A stretch of 6,801 nt of DNA from Desulfuromonadales bacterium (GTDB lineage: Bacteria; Desulfobacterota; Desulfuromonadia; Desulfuromonadales; UBA2294), in assembly GCA_030591795.1 (NCBI GenBank), contig JAUVAJ010000099.1:1-6801 (forward strand). Direction: 5' to 3'. The translations under genes and the position numbers were made by a program. Within the stretch, counting starts at the first letter, position 1, and each line of letters starts with the position of its first letter. Positions 1 through 5,402 of the stretch are shown in pieces. The notes under the pieces were generated by a model. The model was not told where the DNA came from. It worked only from the letters and a program-made list of their open reading frames with translations, and did not search any database.

Positions 1-1
1 G

Positions 2-55
2 GATACTGAATCAGCAGGAGAACGATTTTTGCAGCACTTGAAATCTTCAATTTGA
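2..55 (+). CDS. Possible C-terminal tail of a gene entering from the left edge (partial)
   Basis: Frame 2 is open from the left edge and reads DTESAGERFLQHLKSSI before a TGA at 53-55. The residue mix, an amphipathic helical end, is plausible for a protein C-terminus, and the other two plus frames stop earlier (one at the third codon). With only 17 residues I recognise no family. The opposite strand also has an open frame from an ATG near position 61 running off the edge, so the direction of the flanking gene is not settled. No terminator hairpin with a T tract follows. This is a guess that would be settled by the sequence to the left. Confidence 0.2.
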   Translation, partial: DTESAGERFLQHLKSSI

Positions 56-215
56 ATCATCTCTTGAGCGTGAGCCCTTCTCTCTCTCTAAAACATATCT
101 AAACATACAAAGGCAGGTGCGCTAACTTGACATGTGTGCCCCCACGAATTCAGATGTAGGGGCCGGAGATCCAAACCCTATCGCCCCGATTATGTGTTAC
201 CAACCACGTCCCCAG
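56..215. other. Intergenic stretch left of msrA with no recognisable gene
   Basis: This stretch has a short TC run (about 79-89), an AT-rich patch and a GC-rich patch around 138-187. Three complementary blocks, GCCCC (138-142), GGGGC (159-163) and GCCCC (183-187), could form two mutually exclusive 5-bp hairpins. Neither is followed by a T tract in the msrA direction, so I find no convincing intrinsic terminator for msrA here. Small reading frames in the stretch have no ribosome binding site and no family resemblance. Confidence 0.5.
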
Positions 216-806
216 TCAATGTGTCGCCCTGTCACCCCAGATCTCTTTTAATCGATCGTCCCGACCACAATTCCAACGGTAGGCTTTGTAGCGAAACGGA
301 TTATTCTTGGCATAATCCTGATGGTAGCTTTCATTGCCGGCAATTGGATAGAAGGTCGATGTATTCAGGATTGGCGTTATGACTTTTTGTTCGGGAAACA
401 TTTTCACAACCAAAGCTTTGGATTCTTCAGCAATCATTTTTTCTGACTCGTTTGCTACAAAAATCGCACTCAAATAACTCGGCCCTTTGTCGCAAAACTG
501 GCCTCTATCATCAAACGGATCAATATTCACCCAGTAATGATCCAATAGCTGTTTGTAACTCACCGTATTCGGGTCATAGGTTATTTCAACCGCTTCATAG
601 TGACCGGCATGGTTGCCGTTATAGGTTGGATTTTTCAAGGTGCCACCGGTAAAGCCAGAGACCACATCAGTTACACCATCCAGTTTTTCAAAATCCGACT
701 CCATACACCAGAAACATCCGCCAGCCAATACTGTTTTATCAGCCGAGGCCGTTGCAGCGAACGAAAGTAAAATCAGTGAAAATATTAGTATGAGTTTGTT
801 TTTCAT
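216..806 (-). CDS. msrA: Exported peptide-methionine (S)-S-oxide reductase MsrA
   Basis: MsrA reduces the S diastereomer of methionine sulfoxide in proteins back to methionine. The 196-residue product begins with a Sec signal peptide (residues 1-22, ending ASA before Asp23), so it should act in the periplasm. The mature part starts almost at once with the catalytic motif GCFWC (catalytic Cys31, second Cys34). Other family signatures are GHYEAVE (68-74), the segment DPFDDRGQFCDKG (96-108), YHQDY (161-165) and the end RWNCGRDDRLKEIWG. Cys105 and Cys180 complete four cysteines; Cys180 lies where resolving cysteines often sit. The start at 806 is supported by AGGAG five bases upstream. It lies 91 bases downstream of msrB in the same direction, with a hairpin between, and probably shares its transcript at least in part. 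The family call is secure; export rests on the signal peptide. Confidence 0.96.
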   Translation of the reverse strand: MKNKLILIFSLILLSFAATASADKTVLAGGCFWCMESDFEKLDGVTDVVSGFTGGTLKNPTYNGNHAGHYEAVEITYDPNTVSYKQLLDHYWVNIDPFDDRGQFCDKGPSYLSAIFVANESEKMIAEESKALVVKMFPEQKVITPILNTSTFYPIAGNESYHQDYAKNNPFRYKAYRWNCGRDDRLKEIWGDRATH

Positions 807-860
807 AATAGCTCCTGGAATTCTCTGTTACCGTTCTATAAATGGATTTCCACGAAATGA

Positions 861-885
861 CCACCTGGTAGACTAAACCAGGTGG
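861..885 (-). terminator. 9-bp perfect hairpin between msrB and msrA
   Basis: CCACCTGGT (861-869) and ACCAGGTGG (877-885) are perfect inverted arms with a 7-base loop. The hairpin starts 12 bases after the msrB stop. In the msrB direction the following bases (TCATTTCG) are a poor T tract, so full intrinsic termination is doubtful. It is more likely a leaky terminator, or a structure that protects the 3' end of an msrB transcript and sets the msrB:msrA ratio. An operator function for the palindrome cannot be excluded. Confidence 0.5.
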
Positions 886-897
886 CCACCAACAGTA

Positions 898-1533
898 TCA
901 CATGAACAACTTCAGGTATTCGCCGTAGCCCTCTTGTTCCAGATCGGCCTTAGGGACGAAACGAAGTGCCGCCGAATTCATACAGTAGCGTAAACCGTTC
1001 GGAGCCGGCCCGTCATTAAAAACATGGCCGAGATGTGCGTCAGCGTGCTTGCTACGTATTTCGGTACGGACTGAGAAGTAACTTCTGTCTTCCACCGCGA
1101 CAATTGCATCCAAATCGAGTGGCCGGGTGAAGCTCGGCCAGCCAGTTCCAGATTCATACTTGTCGGTGGAGCTGAAAAGCGGCTCACCGGAGATGACATC
1201 GACATAGATTCCCGCCGCATGATTATCCCAATAGGTATTGTAAAAAGCCGGTTCAGTGCCGTCATTTCTAGTTACTTTGTACTGTAGCGGGGTCAACCTA
1301 TTTCGAAGCTCCGTATCAGTCGGGATCATGTAGTTGCGTTCAGAGGGCATGGCCTGCTCCATCTGCATGTTGTCTGACTGCATCTTCGTGTCATCGGCCA
1401 TCATACCTTCGGACTTCGCAGATTGCGCCATTGTCATTTCGTCTTTATTTTCATCCATACTCTTACTCTGTACCTGGTGAAAGCCTAGCATAACCAGCAT
1501 CAGACTAAGCATTGTGATTGTCAGGGTTTTCAT
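898..1533 (-). CDS. msrB: Exported single-cysteine peptide-methionine (R)-S-oxide reductase MsrB with Met-rich leader segment
   Basis: MsrB reduces the R diastereomer of methionine sulfoxide and so complements MsrA next door. Numbering from the ATG at 1533 (211 residues), a signal peptide or N-terminal anchor (about 1-23) is followed by a low-complexity, charged, Met-rich segment (26-69, ten Met). The catalytic domain runs from about 70 to the end: [40 protein letters not shown] and [11 protein letters not shown] with catalytic Cys184. This is the zinc-free form: the two CxxC pairs of zinc MsrBs are replaced (Asp112, Ser115, Ser161, Ala164). The usual resolving Cys in SGCGWPSF is Thr130, so Cys184 is the only cysteine in the protein. 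A longer frame reaches 1563, but only the ATG at 1533 has GGAG at 6 bases. The resemblance to the MsrB part of neisserial PilB is from memory. Confidence 0.95.
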   Translation of the reverse strand: MKTLTITMLSLMLVMLGFHQVQSKSMDENKDEMTMAQSAKSEGMMADDTKMQSDNMQMEQAMPSERNYMIPTDTELRNRLTPLQYKVTRNDGTEPAFYNTYWDNHAAGIYVDVISGEPLFSSTDKYESGTGWPSFTRPLDLDAIVAVEDRSYFSVRTEIRSKHADAHLGHVFNDGPAPNGLRYCMNSAALRFVPKADLEQEGYGEYLKLFM

Positions 1534-1539
1534 GTTGAA

Positions 1540-1543
1540 CTCC
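1540..1543 (-). promoter_or_regulatory. Ribosome binding site deciding the msrB start
   Basis: GGAG on the minus strand lies 6 bases before the ATG at 1533. The in-frame ATG at 1545 overlaps this site and has AAAGGA directly against it with almost no spacer. The ATG at 1563 has no purine-rich site. The signal-peptide pattern ([11 protein letters not shown]) also begins at 1533. Confidence 0.65.
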
Positions 1544-1600
1544 ATTCCTTTATGTCCGACCACTTCAAAGCCGGATTGTGTTTGTATTTGATTGAACCAT

Positions 1601-1606
1601 ATCGTA
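1601..1606 (-). promoter_or_regulatory. Candidate -10 element for msrB
   Basis: On the minus strand TACGAT matches four of six bases of the sigma-70 -10 consensus. No good -35 hexamer lies upstream. Instead the TAAAG repeat array occupies the -35 region and beyond, which is the layout of an activator-dependent promoter. An alternative -10 is TATACT (1631-1636, minus strand), inside the array, which would suggest repression instead. Neither is proven. Confidence 0.25.
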
Positions 1607-1610
1607 TCTG

Positions 1611-1654
1611 TTTAAAGACTGATTAAAGCGAGTATAAAGATTTGGTAAAGATTG
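1611..1654. repeat. Four TAAAG direct repeats at exact 11-bp spacing (putative regulator array)
   Basis: TAAAG occurs at 1613, 1624, 1635 and 1646, each exactly 11 bases after the last. The 11-base units are TTTAAAGACTG, ATTAAAGCGAG, TATAAAGATTT and GGTAAAGATTG. About one helical turn of spacing puts every motif on the same DNA face, as in boxes bound by OmpR/PhoB-family response regulators, which use direct repeats with about 11-bp period. The array lies between divergent msrB and the MBL-fold gene and could control either or both. No regulator gene is in the window. Confidence 0.5.
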
Positions 1655-1742
1655 ACTTCATTGTCCAAATCACATTCCTGACTTGATTGGTCGCCTTTTG
1701 GTGATACGGTTATTTTATCTGACACATAAAGAACCCGAACAT

Positions 1743-1746
1743 GGAG
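1743..1746 (+). promoter_or_regulatory. Ribosome binding site deciding the MBL-fold gene start
   Basis: GGAG lies 6 bases before the ATG at 1753. The in-frame ATG at 1741 overlaps this site and has only a weak AAGAAC upstream. The signal peptide is complete from 1753, so the shorter start is preferred. Confidence 0.6.
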
Positions 1747-1752
1747 TTTAAA

Positions 1753-2649
1753 ATGACCGTCAAAATTATAGCTAGACTGTGCATTCTGACTACACTTTTT
1801 TTCTCACTTGTTGCGACCGTATATGCAGATGACGAGGTGAAGATCAGCACCGTTCCTGTCTCGGATCAAATTTTTATGATCACGGGAAAGGGAGGTAATA
1901 TCGCGCTGTTTATTGGCAAGGATGGTACATTTTTGATCGACGACCAGTTTGCCCCTCTCACATCGAAAATTCTAAAAGCTATCAAAGCTGCCGGCGGCGA
2001 CAATCCGAAATTTCTGATCAACACCCACTACCACGGCGACCATACAGGTGGGAATGAAAACCTGGGACAGAACGGCACCCTGATCTTCTCGCACGACAAC
2101 GTACGTGAGCGCTTGAGTGCAGGCTCTTTTATCGATGCGTTCAATATGAAAAGTGCAGCTGTTGCCGAAGCCGGGTTACCGGTGGTGACGTTCTCTGAGG
2201 ATATCAGCTTCCACCTGAACGGCGACACGGTTCAGGCGATACATGTGCCGCATGCCCACACCGATGGCGACAGCTTTATCTACTTTAACGTAGCCAATGT
2301 TATTCACGCCGGCGACATCTTCTTTAATGGATTCTATCCGTTTATTGATGTACAACACGGTGGTTCGGTAAAAGGGATGATTGTAGCGACAGACAAGATT
2401 CTTTCGATGTCTGATAACGACACGAAGATTATTGCTGGACACGGCCCACTTGGTGACAAGGCTCAGTTAGCCAGTTATCGCCTGATGCTCGCTACCGCCT
2501 ATGAACGACTGAAAGCACTTAAAGAAGATGGGAAAACCGTCGAAGAAGTAATTGCCGCCAAACCTCTGGCAGATCTTGAAGAAGAATGGGGTGATGGCCT
2601 GTTCAAGGGTGAACGCTGGATTGAATTAGTTTATTCCGGAGTTTATTAA
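1753..2649 (+). CDS. Secreted metallo-beta-lactamase-fold hydrolase, substrate unknown
   Basis: This is a binuclear-zinc MBL-fold enzyme. Numbering from the ATG at 1753 (298 residues), a signal peptide (1-25, ending VYA before DDE) sends it to the periplasm. The zinc-site motifs are complete: HYHGDH (His92, His94, Asp96, His97), His169 in HAHTDGD, bridging Asp188 in HAGD and His230 in AGHG. The C-terminal part (about 236-298) is helical and charged. The overall pattern fits the large group of glyoxalase II-like, lactamase-like exported hydrolases often labelled MBL fold metallo-hydrolase. Nothing identifies a beta-lactam, thioester, lactone or sulfur substrate, and a beta-lactamase name would be unjustified. 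It diverges from msrB across a region with a possible regulator array and ends at a terminator shared with the convergent barrel gene. An alternative start at 1741 adds four residues. Confidence 0.88.
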   Translation: MTVKIIARLCILTTLFFSLVATVYADDEVKISTVPVSDQIFMITGKGGNIALFIGKDGTFLIDDQFAPLTSKILKAIKAAGGDNPKFLINTHYHGDHTGGNENLGQNGTLIFSHDNVRERLSAGSFIDAFNMKSAAVAEAGLPVVTFSEDISFHLNGDTVQAIHVPHAHTDGDSFIYFNVANVIHAGDIFFNGFYPFIDVQHGGSVKGMIVATDKILSMSDNDTKIIAGHGPLGDKAQLASYRLMLATAYERLKALKEDGKTVEEVIAAKPLADLEEEWGDGLFKGERWIELVYSGVY

Positions 2650-2658
2650 TCAGGTAAA

Positions 2659-2703
2659 AAAAGAGACCGGTTACTTTTATGAAAAAAGCAGCCGGTCTCT
2701 TTT
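2659..2703. terminator. Bidirectional intrinsic terminator between the MBL-fold gene and the barrel gene
   Basis: AAAAGAGACCGG (2659-2670) and CCGGTCTCTTTT (2692-2703) form a perfect 12-bp stem, extended by one G-U pair, with a 19-base loop. On the plus strand the arm ends in four T. On the minus strand it runs into seven T. It begins 9 bases after the MBL-fold stop and 4 bases after the barrel-gene stop, so it ends both convergent transcripts. Confidence 0.9.
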
Positions 2704-2707
2704 CTGT

Positions 2708-3337
2708 TCAGCGATCGCTCTTGGTCCGGAAAAATACCGACAGACCAAAATAGACCAGATTTTCATCGATCTCATAATTACTTTTCTGCCAGGTACCACC
2801 ATCCCAGTTGGGGCCGTTACCGTAGTAGTTCATCATCACGAAGCCACCCCGGGCGGCCAAGGTCAGTCGCCCCGGAAAATTAACGTTGGCCCCGACCGCG
2901 GCACCTAAACCGTAACCGAACAGATCGACGTCTGTAGGGACTGCGCTCTTGACGTCGCCATTGAGGTAGGTGAAACGCAACTCAGGACCCAACCAGAGCC
3001 GAACTGAATCTGACACCAAACCACCGAAGCCGAAATCATGATTCATCACCAGCCCGTCAACCTCGGCTTCAACCGACTGATTATTGAAGTTGTCAATCTG
3101 CCAATAAGCTTTGCCGAGCTCTATTCGATAGTTAAACAAACGATCGGTGGCCAGGTTTGTATCAAGGGCAAACCCGAAATCGAGATGCTGTCCGTCTAAA
3201 TCGGCATTCAGGTAATCACCATCCCACTTGGCGCCAACGTCCCCACCGTTGACAAACAGACCGAAACCTACCGCGTAAACTGGCGAGGCGACCAGCAACA
3301 ACACCACAACTACCAGAGGCAGAACTCTCAATATCAT
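2708..3337 (-). CDS. Small outer-membrane beta-barrel-like protein, function unknown
   Basis: The 209-residue product has a clear signal peptide (1-22, ending VYA) and a mature part rich in Gly, Asn, Asp and aromatic residues, with about eight alternating hydrophobic/polar stretches: near FGLFVNGG, QHLDFGFALD, FNYRIELGKAYW, GLVMNHDFGFGG, VRLWLGPELRFTY, FGYGLGAAVGANV, LTLAARGGFVMMNYY and LVYFGLSVFF. This fits an eight-stranded barrel of OmpA/OmpW size. The last strand ends VFF but four or five charged or polar residues follow, so the usual terminal-Phe assembly signal is not at the very end. There is no cysteine in it. The start is supported by AAAGGAG six bases upstream. It follows proX in the same direction but behind a strong terminator, so it is probably its own transcript. 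I do not recognise a named family. Confidence 0.75.
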   Translation of the reverse strand: MILRVLPLVVVVLLLVASPVYAVGFGLFVNGGDVGAKWDGDYLNADLDGQHLDFGFALDTNLATDRLFNYRIELGKAYWQIDNFNNQSVEAEVDGLVMNHDFGFGGLVSDSVRLWLGPELRFTYLNGDVKSAVPTDVDLFGYGLGAAVGANVNFPGRLTLAARGGFVMMNYYGNGPNWDGGTWQKSNYEIDENLVYFGLSVFFRTKSDR

Positions 3338-3372
3338 GACACTCTCCTTTAACGTACAAATTTTTCAAACTA

Positions 3373-3389
3373 TACAGTTTATGACTGTA
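3373..3389. promoter_or_regulatory. Inverted repeat and candidate promoter upstream of the barrel gene
   Basis: TACAGT (3373-3378) and ACTGTA (3384-3389) are perfect 6-bp arms around a 5-base centre. On the minus strand the palindrome is overlapped at its downstream end by TATAGT, a possible -10 about 30 bases before the start codon. The matching -35 (TTCAAT, 16 bases upstream) is weak. The layout suits an operator covering a promoter. The arms are not in the LexA arrangement. Confidence 0.3.
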
Positions 3390-3405
3390 GATTGAAATCT
3401 AAGAA

Positions 3406-3435
3406 AAAAGGGCAGCCGTTTATGGCTGCCCTTTT
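3406..3435 (-). terminator. Intrinsic terminator of the proVWX operon
   Basis: Perfect 12-bp arms AAAAGGGCAGCC (3406-3417) and GGCTGCCCTTTT (3424-3435) enclose a 6-base loop. In the minus direction the stem ends in six T, and it begins 22 bases after the proX stop. It separates the transporter operon from the barrel gene downstream. Confidence 0.92.
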
Positions 3436-3457
3436 ATACAACATCTTCGGAGCTTGA

Positions 3458-4531
3458 TTATTTAGCAGCCTTACGTGCTTCAGCTAACCAACCATCCCAG
3501 GTCGCCTGATTATTGGCGATCCATTCTTTAACATGACCAGCAATATCTTTTTTTGATTTTTCACCATCTTGCATTCTGGTGTTCTGGGCATTGATATCGC
3601 CCAGCGGAAGGGTGAAAACTTCAAAAAACCTTTTCGCTGCGGGGTTCTTTGCCAGGAACTCTTTGTTAGCAACTACCTGGATATCAGCAACAACAAATCC
3701 GAGCTTGATCGGGTCAGAGATAGCGCCCTGAACGCCGCTAACGGTCAGACGATCAACTTGAGGCGCCTGTGCTTCAGTCGGCTTAATCTCGGGTACGTTG
3801 ATCCAAACTACATCTTCACCCGGCTTCAGCTTGAAAATGGTCCAGTTCGGTGCCCAGGTGTAAAAGAAAATTGGATTGCCGCCATTGTAACGAGCCACGG
3901 CATCAGCCATGCTCGCAGAATAGGCTGCCTTGATCGGATTGATGTGGTCTTCCAGTCCATAAACATCAAGGTGGTGGGTAATTGTCCCTTCACAACCCCA
4001 GCCAGCCGGACAGGCGGTCAGATCGGCCTTGCCATCACCATCGGCATCAAAAGCCTTCTTCACTTCCGGACGCTTGAAATCCTCAAGTGATGTGATACCG
4101 AACTTTTCCGCATCTTTTTTAGAGACCAGATACCCTTGCAGGCCGCCTGCCTTGACGACATAACCGACTTTTTCACCTTTTTCGTAAAAATTCTTCGGTA
4201 GTTGTCCGTCATGAACCGGGAACCAGCCGTTGGTCCAGTAGTCAACATCGCCTAGAGCGAGGGCCTGATAGAAAAGCGGGTTCGATAACTCCTTCGGCTC
4301 TTTCATGGTGTAACCGAGGCTCTCGAGTCCATTTCGGACCAGAGCTTCCTGAAAATAGCCGGTATCCCAGGTTGCACGTGCCGACTGAAGCGTCACACCA
4401 TTACCCGGCATTGATATCGCCTTCGTGGTCGGAGCTTCACCTTTTTCCTTTTTCGGTGCGGGTGATTCTTGCTGACACCCAAAGACAAAAACCAAAGCAC
4501 ACACAAACAACAAACTAACGATTTTTTTCAT
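3458..4531 (-). CDS. proX: Glycine betaine/proline ABC transporter substrate-binding protein ProX, putative lipoprotein
   Basis: ProX captures glycine betaine or proline betaine outside the inner membrane and hands it to ProW/ProV for osmoprotection. The 357-residue protein starts with a lipoprotein-type signal ending VFGC (Cys19), then a Lys/Pro/Glu-rich linker (20-38) and the binding domain. Conserved features are GWFPVHD near 102-108, an EF-hand-like loop DADGDGKADL (162-171), CPAGWGC with a likely disulfide Cys174-Cys180, YTWAPNW (224-230), and the end QNTRMQDGEKSKKDI followed by a Trp-rich helix. Trp103, Trp178 and Trp226 are candidates for the aromatic cage around the betaine ammonium group. 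The E. coli homologue is a soluble periplasmic protein, so the Cys and tether are a difference; Phe at -2 makes the lipobox imperfect. AAGGAGG five bases upstream supports the start. It is the last gene of the operon, 21 bases after proW. Confidence 0.95.
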   Translation of the reverse strand: MKKIVSLLFVCALVFVFGCQQESPAPKKEKGEAPTTKAISMPGNGVTLQSARATWDTGYFQEALVRNGLESLGYTMKEPKELSNPLFYQALALGDVDYWTNGWFPVHDGQLPKNFYEKGEKVGYVVKAGGLQGYLVSKKDAEKFGITSLEDFKRPEVKKAFDADGDGKADLTACPAGWGCEGTITHHLDVYGLEDHINPIKAAYSASMADAVARYNGGNPIFFYTWAPNWTIFKLKPGEDVVWINVPEIKPTEAQAPQVDRLTVSGVQGAISDPIKLGFVVADIQVVANKEFLAKNPAAKRFFEVFTLPLGDINAQNTRMQDGEKSKKDIAGHVKEWIANNQATWDGWLAEARKAAK

Positions 4532-4552
4532 ATTTTCCTCCTTGAAAAATAT

Positions 4553-5398
4553 TTACTGACGGGGTTTTGCAAACCCCTGGGTAATTCGGTCAATAACCAT
4601 CGCCATCAGGACTATACTCAGTCCTCCAATGGTAGCGAGACCGATATCGAGAGTATTGAGGCCCTGAACCACCGGGCCACCGAGACCACCAGCGCCGATC
4701 AATGCCGCGATGACGACCATCGACAGCGACATCATAATAGTCTGGTTGAGCCCGGCCATAATGGACGGCATAGCTAGCGGGACCTGAACCTTGCGCAACA
4801 CCTGCCACGGCGTTGAGCCGAATGCAACAGCCGCTTCGACCAACTCCGGATGAACCTGACGAATACCGAGACTGGTCAGGCGGATAATCGGCGGTAAGGC
4901 AAAAACAATAGTGGCGAGGATACCAGACACTGTGCCGATCGAAAACAACATGACTACCGGTACCAGGTAGACGAAAGTCGGGGTGGTCTGCATCGCGTCG
5001 AGAAATGGCCGAAGGTAGAGCTCGAACCTGTCATTGCGTCCAGCGAGAATTCCAAGCGGGATACCGGTCAGTGCACAAAACAACACGGAACAGATCACCA
5101 TCGATAAGGTGGTCATCGTATCGTCCCACATACCGAGATAACCGATTAACAGCATGGATATAATAGTGAACGCCCCCAGCCGTTTATTACCAAACCACCA
5201 GGCAGCTGCGGCAAATAATAGAATAGTCAGACTTGGCGGCATGGTGTGGAACAGCCATTCAAACCCCTCAAGACTTTTTAGCACCGGAATTTTCAGCATC
5301 TGAAAAAACTCCCGGTGATTCGCGACCAACCAGTCAACGCTACTCTGGACCCAATCATCTAAGGGAATTAACTGTTCATCAAAGTTCAACAATTTCAT
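4553..5398 (-). CDS. proW: Glycine betaine/proline ABC transporter permease ProW
   Basis: ProW is the inner-membrane channel subunit of the betaine importer. From the ATG at 5398 it has 281 residues. The N-terminus carries the ProW-type LIPLDDWV segment and a soluble helix. Hydrophobic segments then lie near 56-69, 77-91, 95-118, 143-168, 224-241 and 256-270. The family core includes RPFLDAMQTTPTFVYLVPVVMLF (about 130-152) and the ATPase-coupling EAA loop EAAVAFGSTPWQVLRKV (about 188-204). The protein lacks the long N-terminal extension of E. coli ProW and resembles shorter members of the family. A frame start at 5419 would overlap proV and has no ribosome site; the ATG at 5398 has GGAGG and leaves a 4-base gap to the proV stop, pointing to translational coupling. 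Confidence 0.95.
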   Translation of the reverse strand: MKLLNFDEQLIPLDDWVQSSVDWLVANHREFFQMLKIPVLKSLEGFEWLFHTMPPSLTILLFAAAAWWFGNKRLGAFTIISMLLIGYLGMWDDTMTTLSMVICSVLFCALTGIPLGILAGRNDRFELYLRPFLDAMQTTPTFVYLVPVVMLFSIGTVSGILATIVFALPPIIRLTSLGIRQVHPELVEAAVAFGSTPWQVLRKVQVPLAMPSIMAGLNQTIMMSLSMVVIAALIGAGGLGGPVVQGLNTLDIGLATIGGLSIVLMAMVIDRITQGFAKPRQ

Positions 5399-5402
5399 AT
5401 CT

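Noticed and set aside
79..89. TC dinucleotide run as a phase-variable tract
   Set aside because: It has only about five units, lies in non-coding DNA, and is not placed in a promoter spacer or reading frame.
127..155. TTGACA at 127-132 as a plus-strand promoter
   Set aside because: No acceptable -10 hexamer lies at 16-18 bases and no plus-strand gene follows, only the 3' end of msrA.
138..187. Competing GCCCC/GGGGC pairings resembling an attenuator downstream of msrA
   Set aside because: The stems are only 5 bp with loops of 16 and 19 bases, no T tract follows, and no gene downstream would be controlled.
134..382. 82-residue plus-strand open frame over the end of msrA
   Set aside because: It lies mostly antisense to msrA, has no ribosome site, and its sequence has no protein-like pattern.
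1753..2649. Calling the MBL-fold protein a beta-lactamase or resistance gene
   Set aside because: The zinc motif is common to many hydrolases and nothing in the sequence points to beta-lactam hydrolysis.
3373..3389. LexA (SOS) box reading of the TACAGT/ACTGTA palindrome
   Set aside because: LexA boxes have CTGT facing ACAG around 8 bases; here the arms are in the opposite order with a 5-base centre.
3569..4090. 173-residue plus-strand open frame inside proX
   Set aside because: It is entirely antisense to the well-supported proX gene and has no family signature or start signal, so it is a shadow frame.
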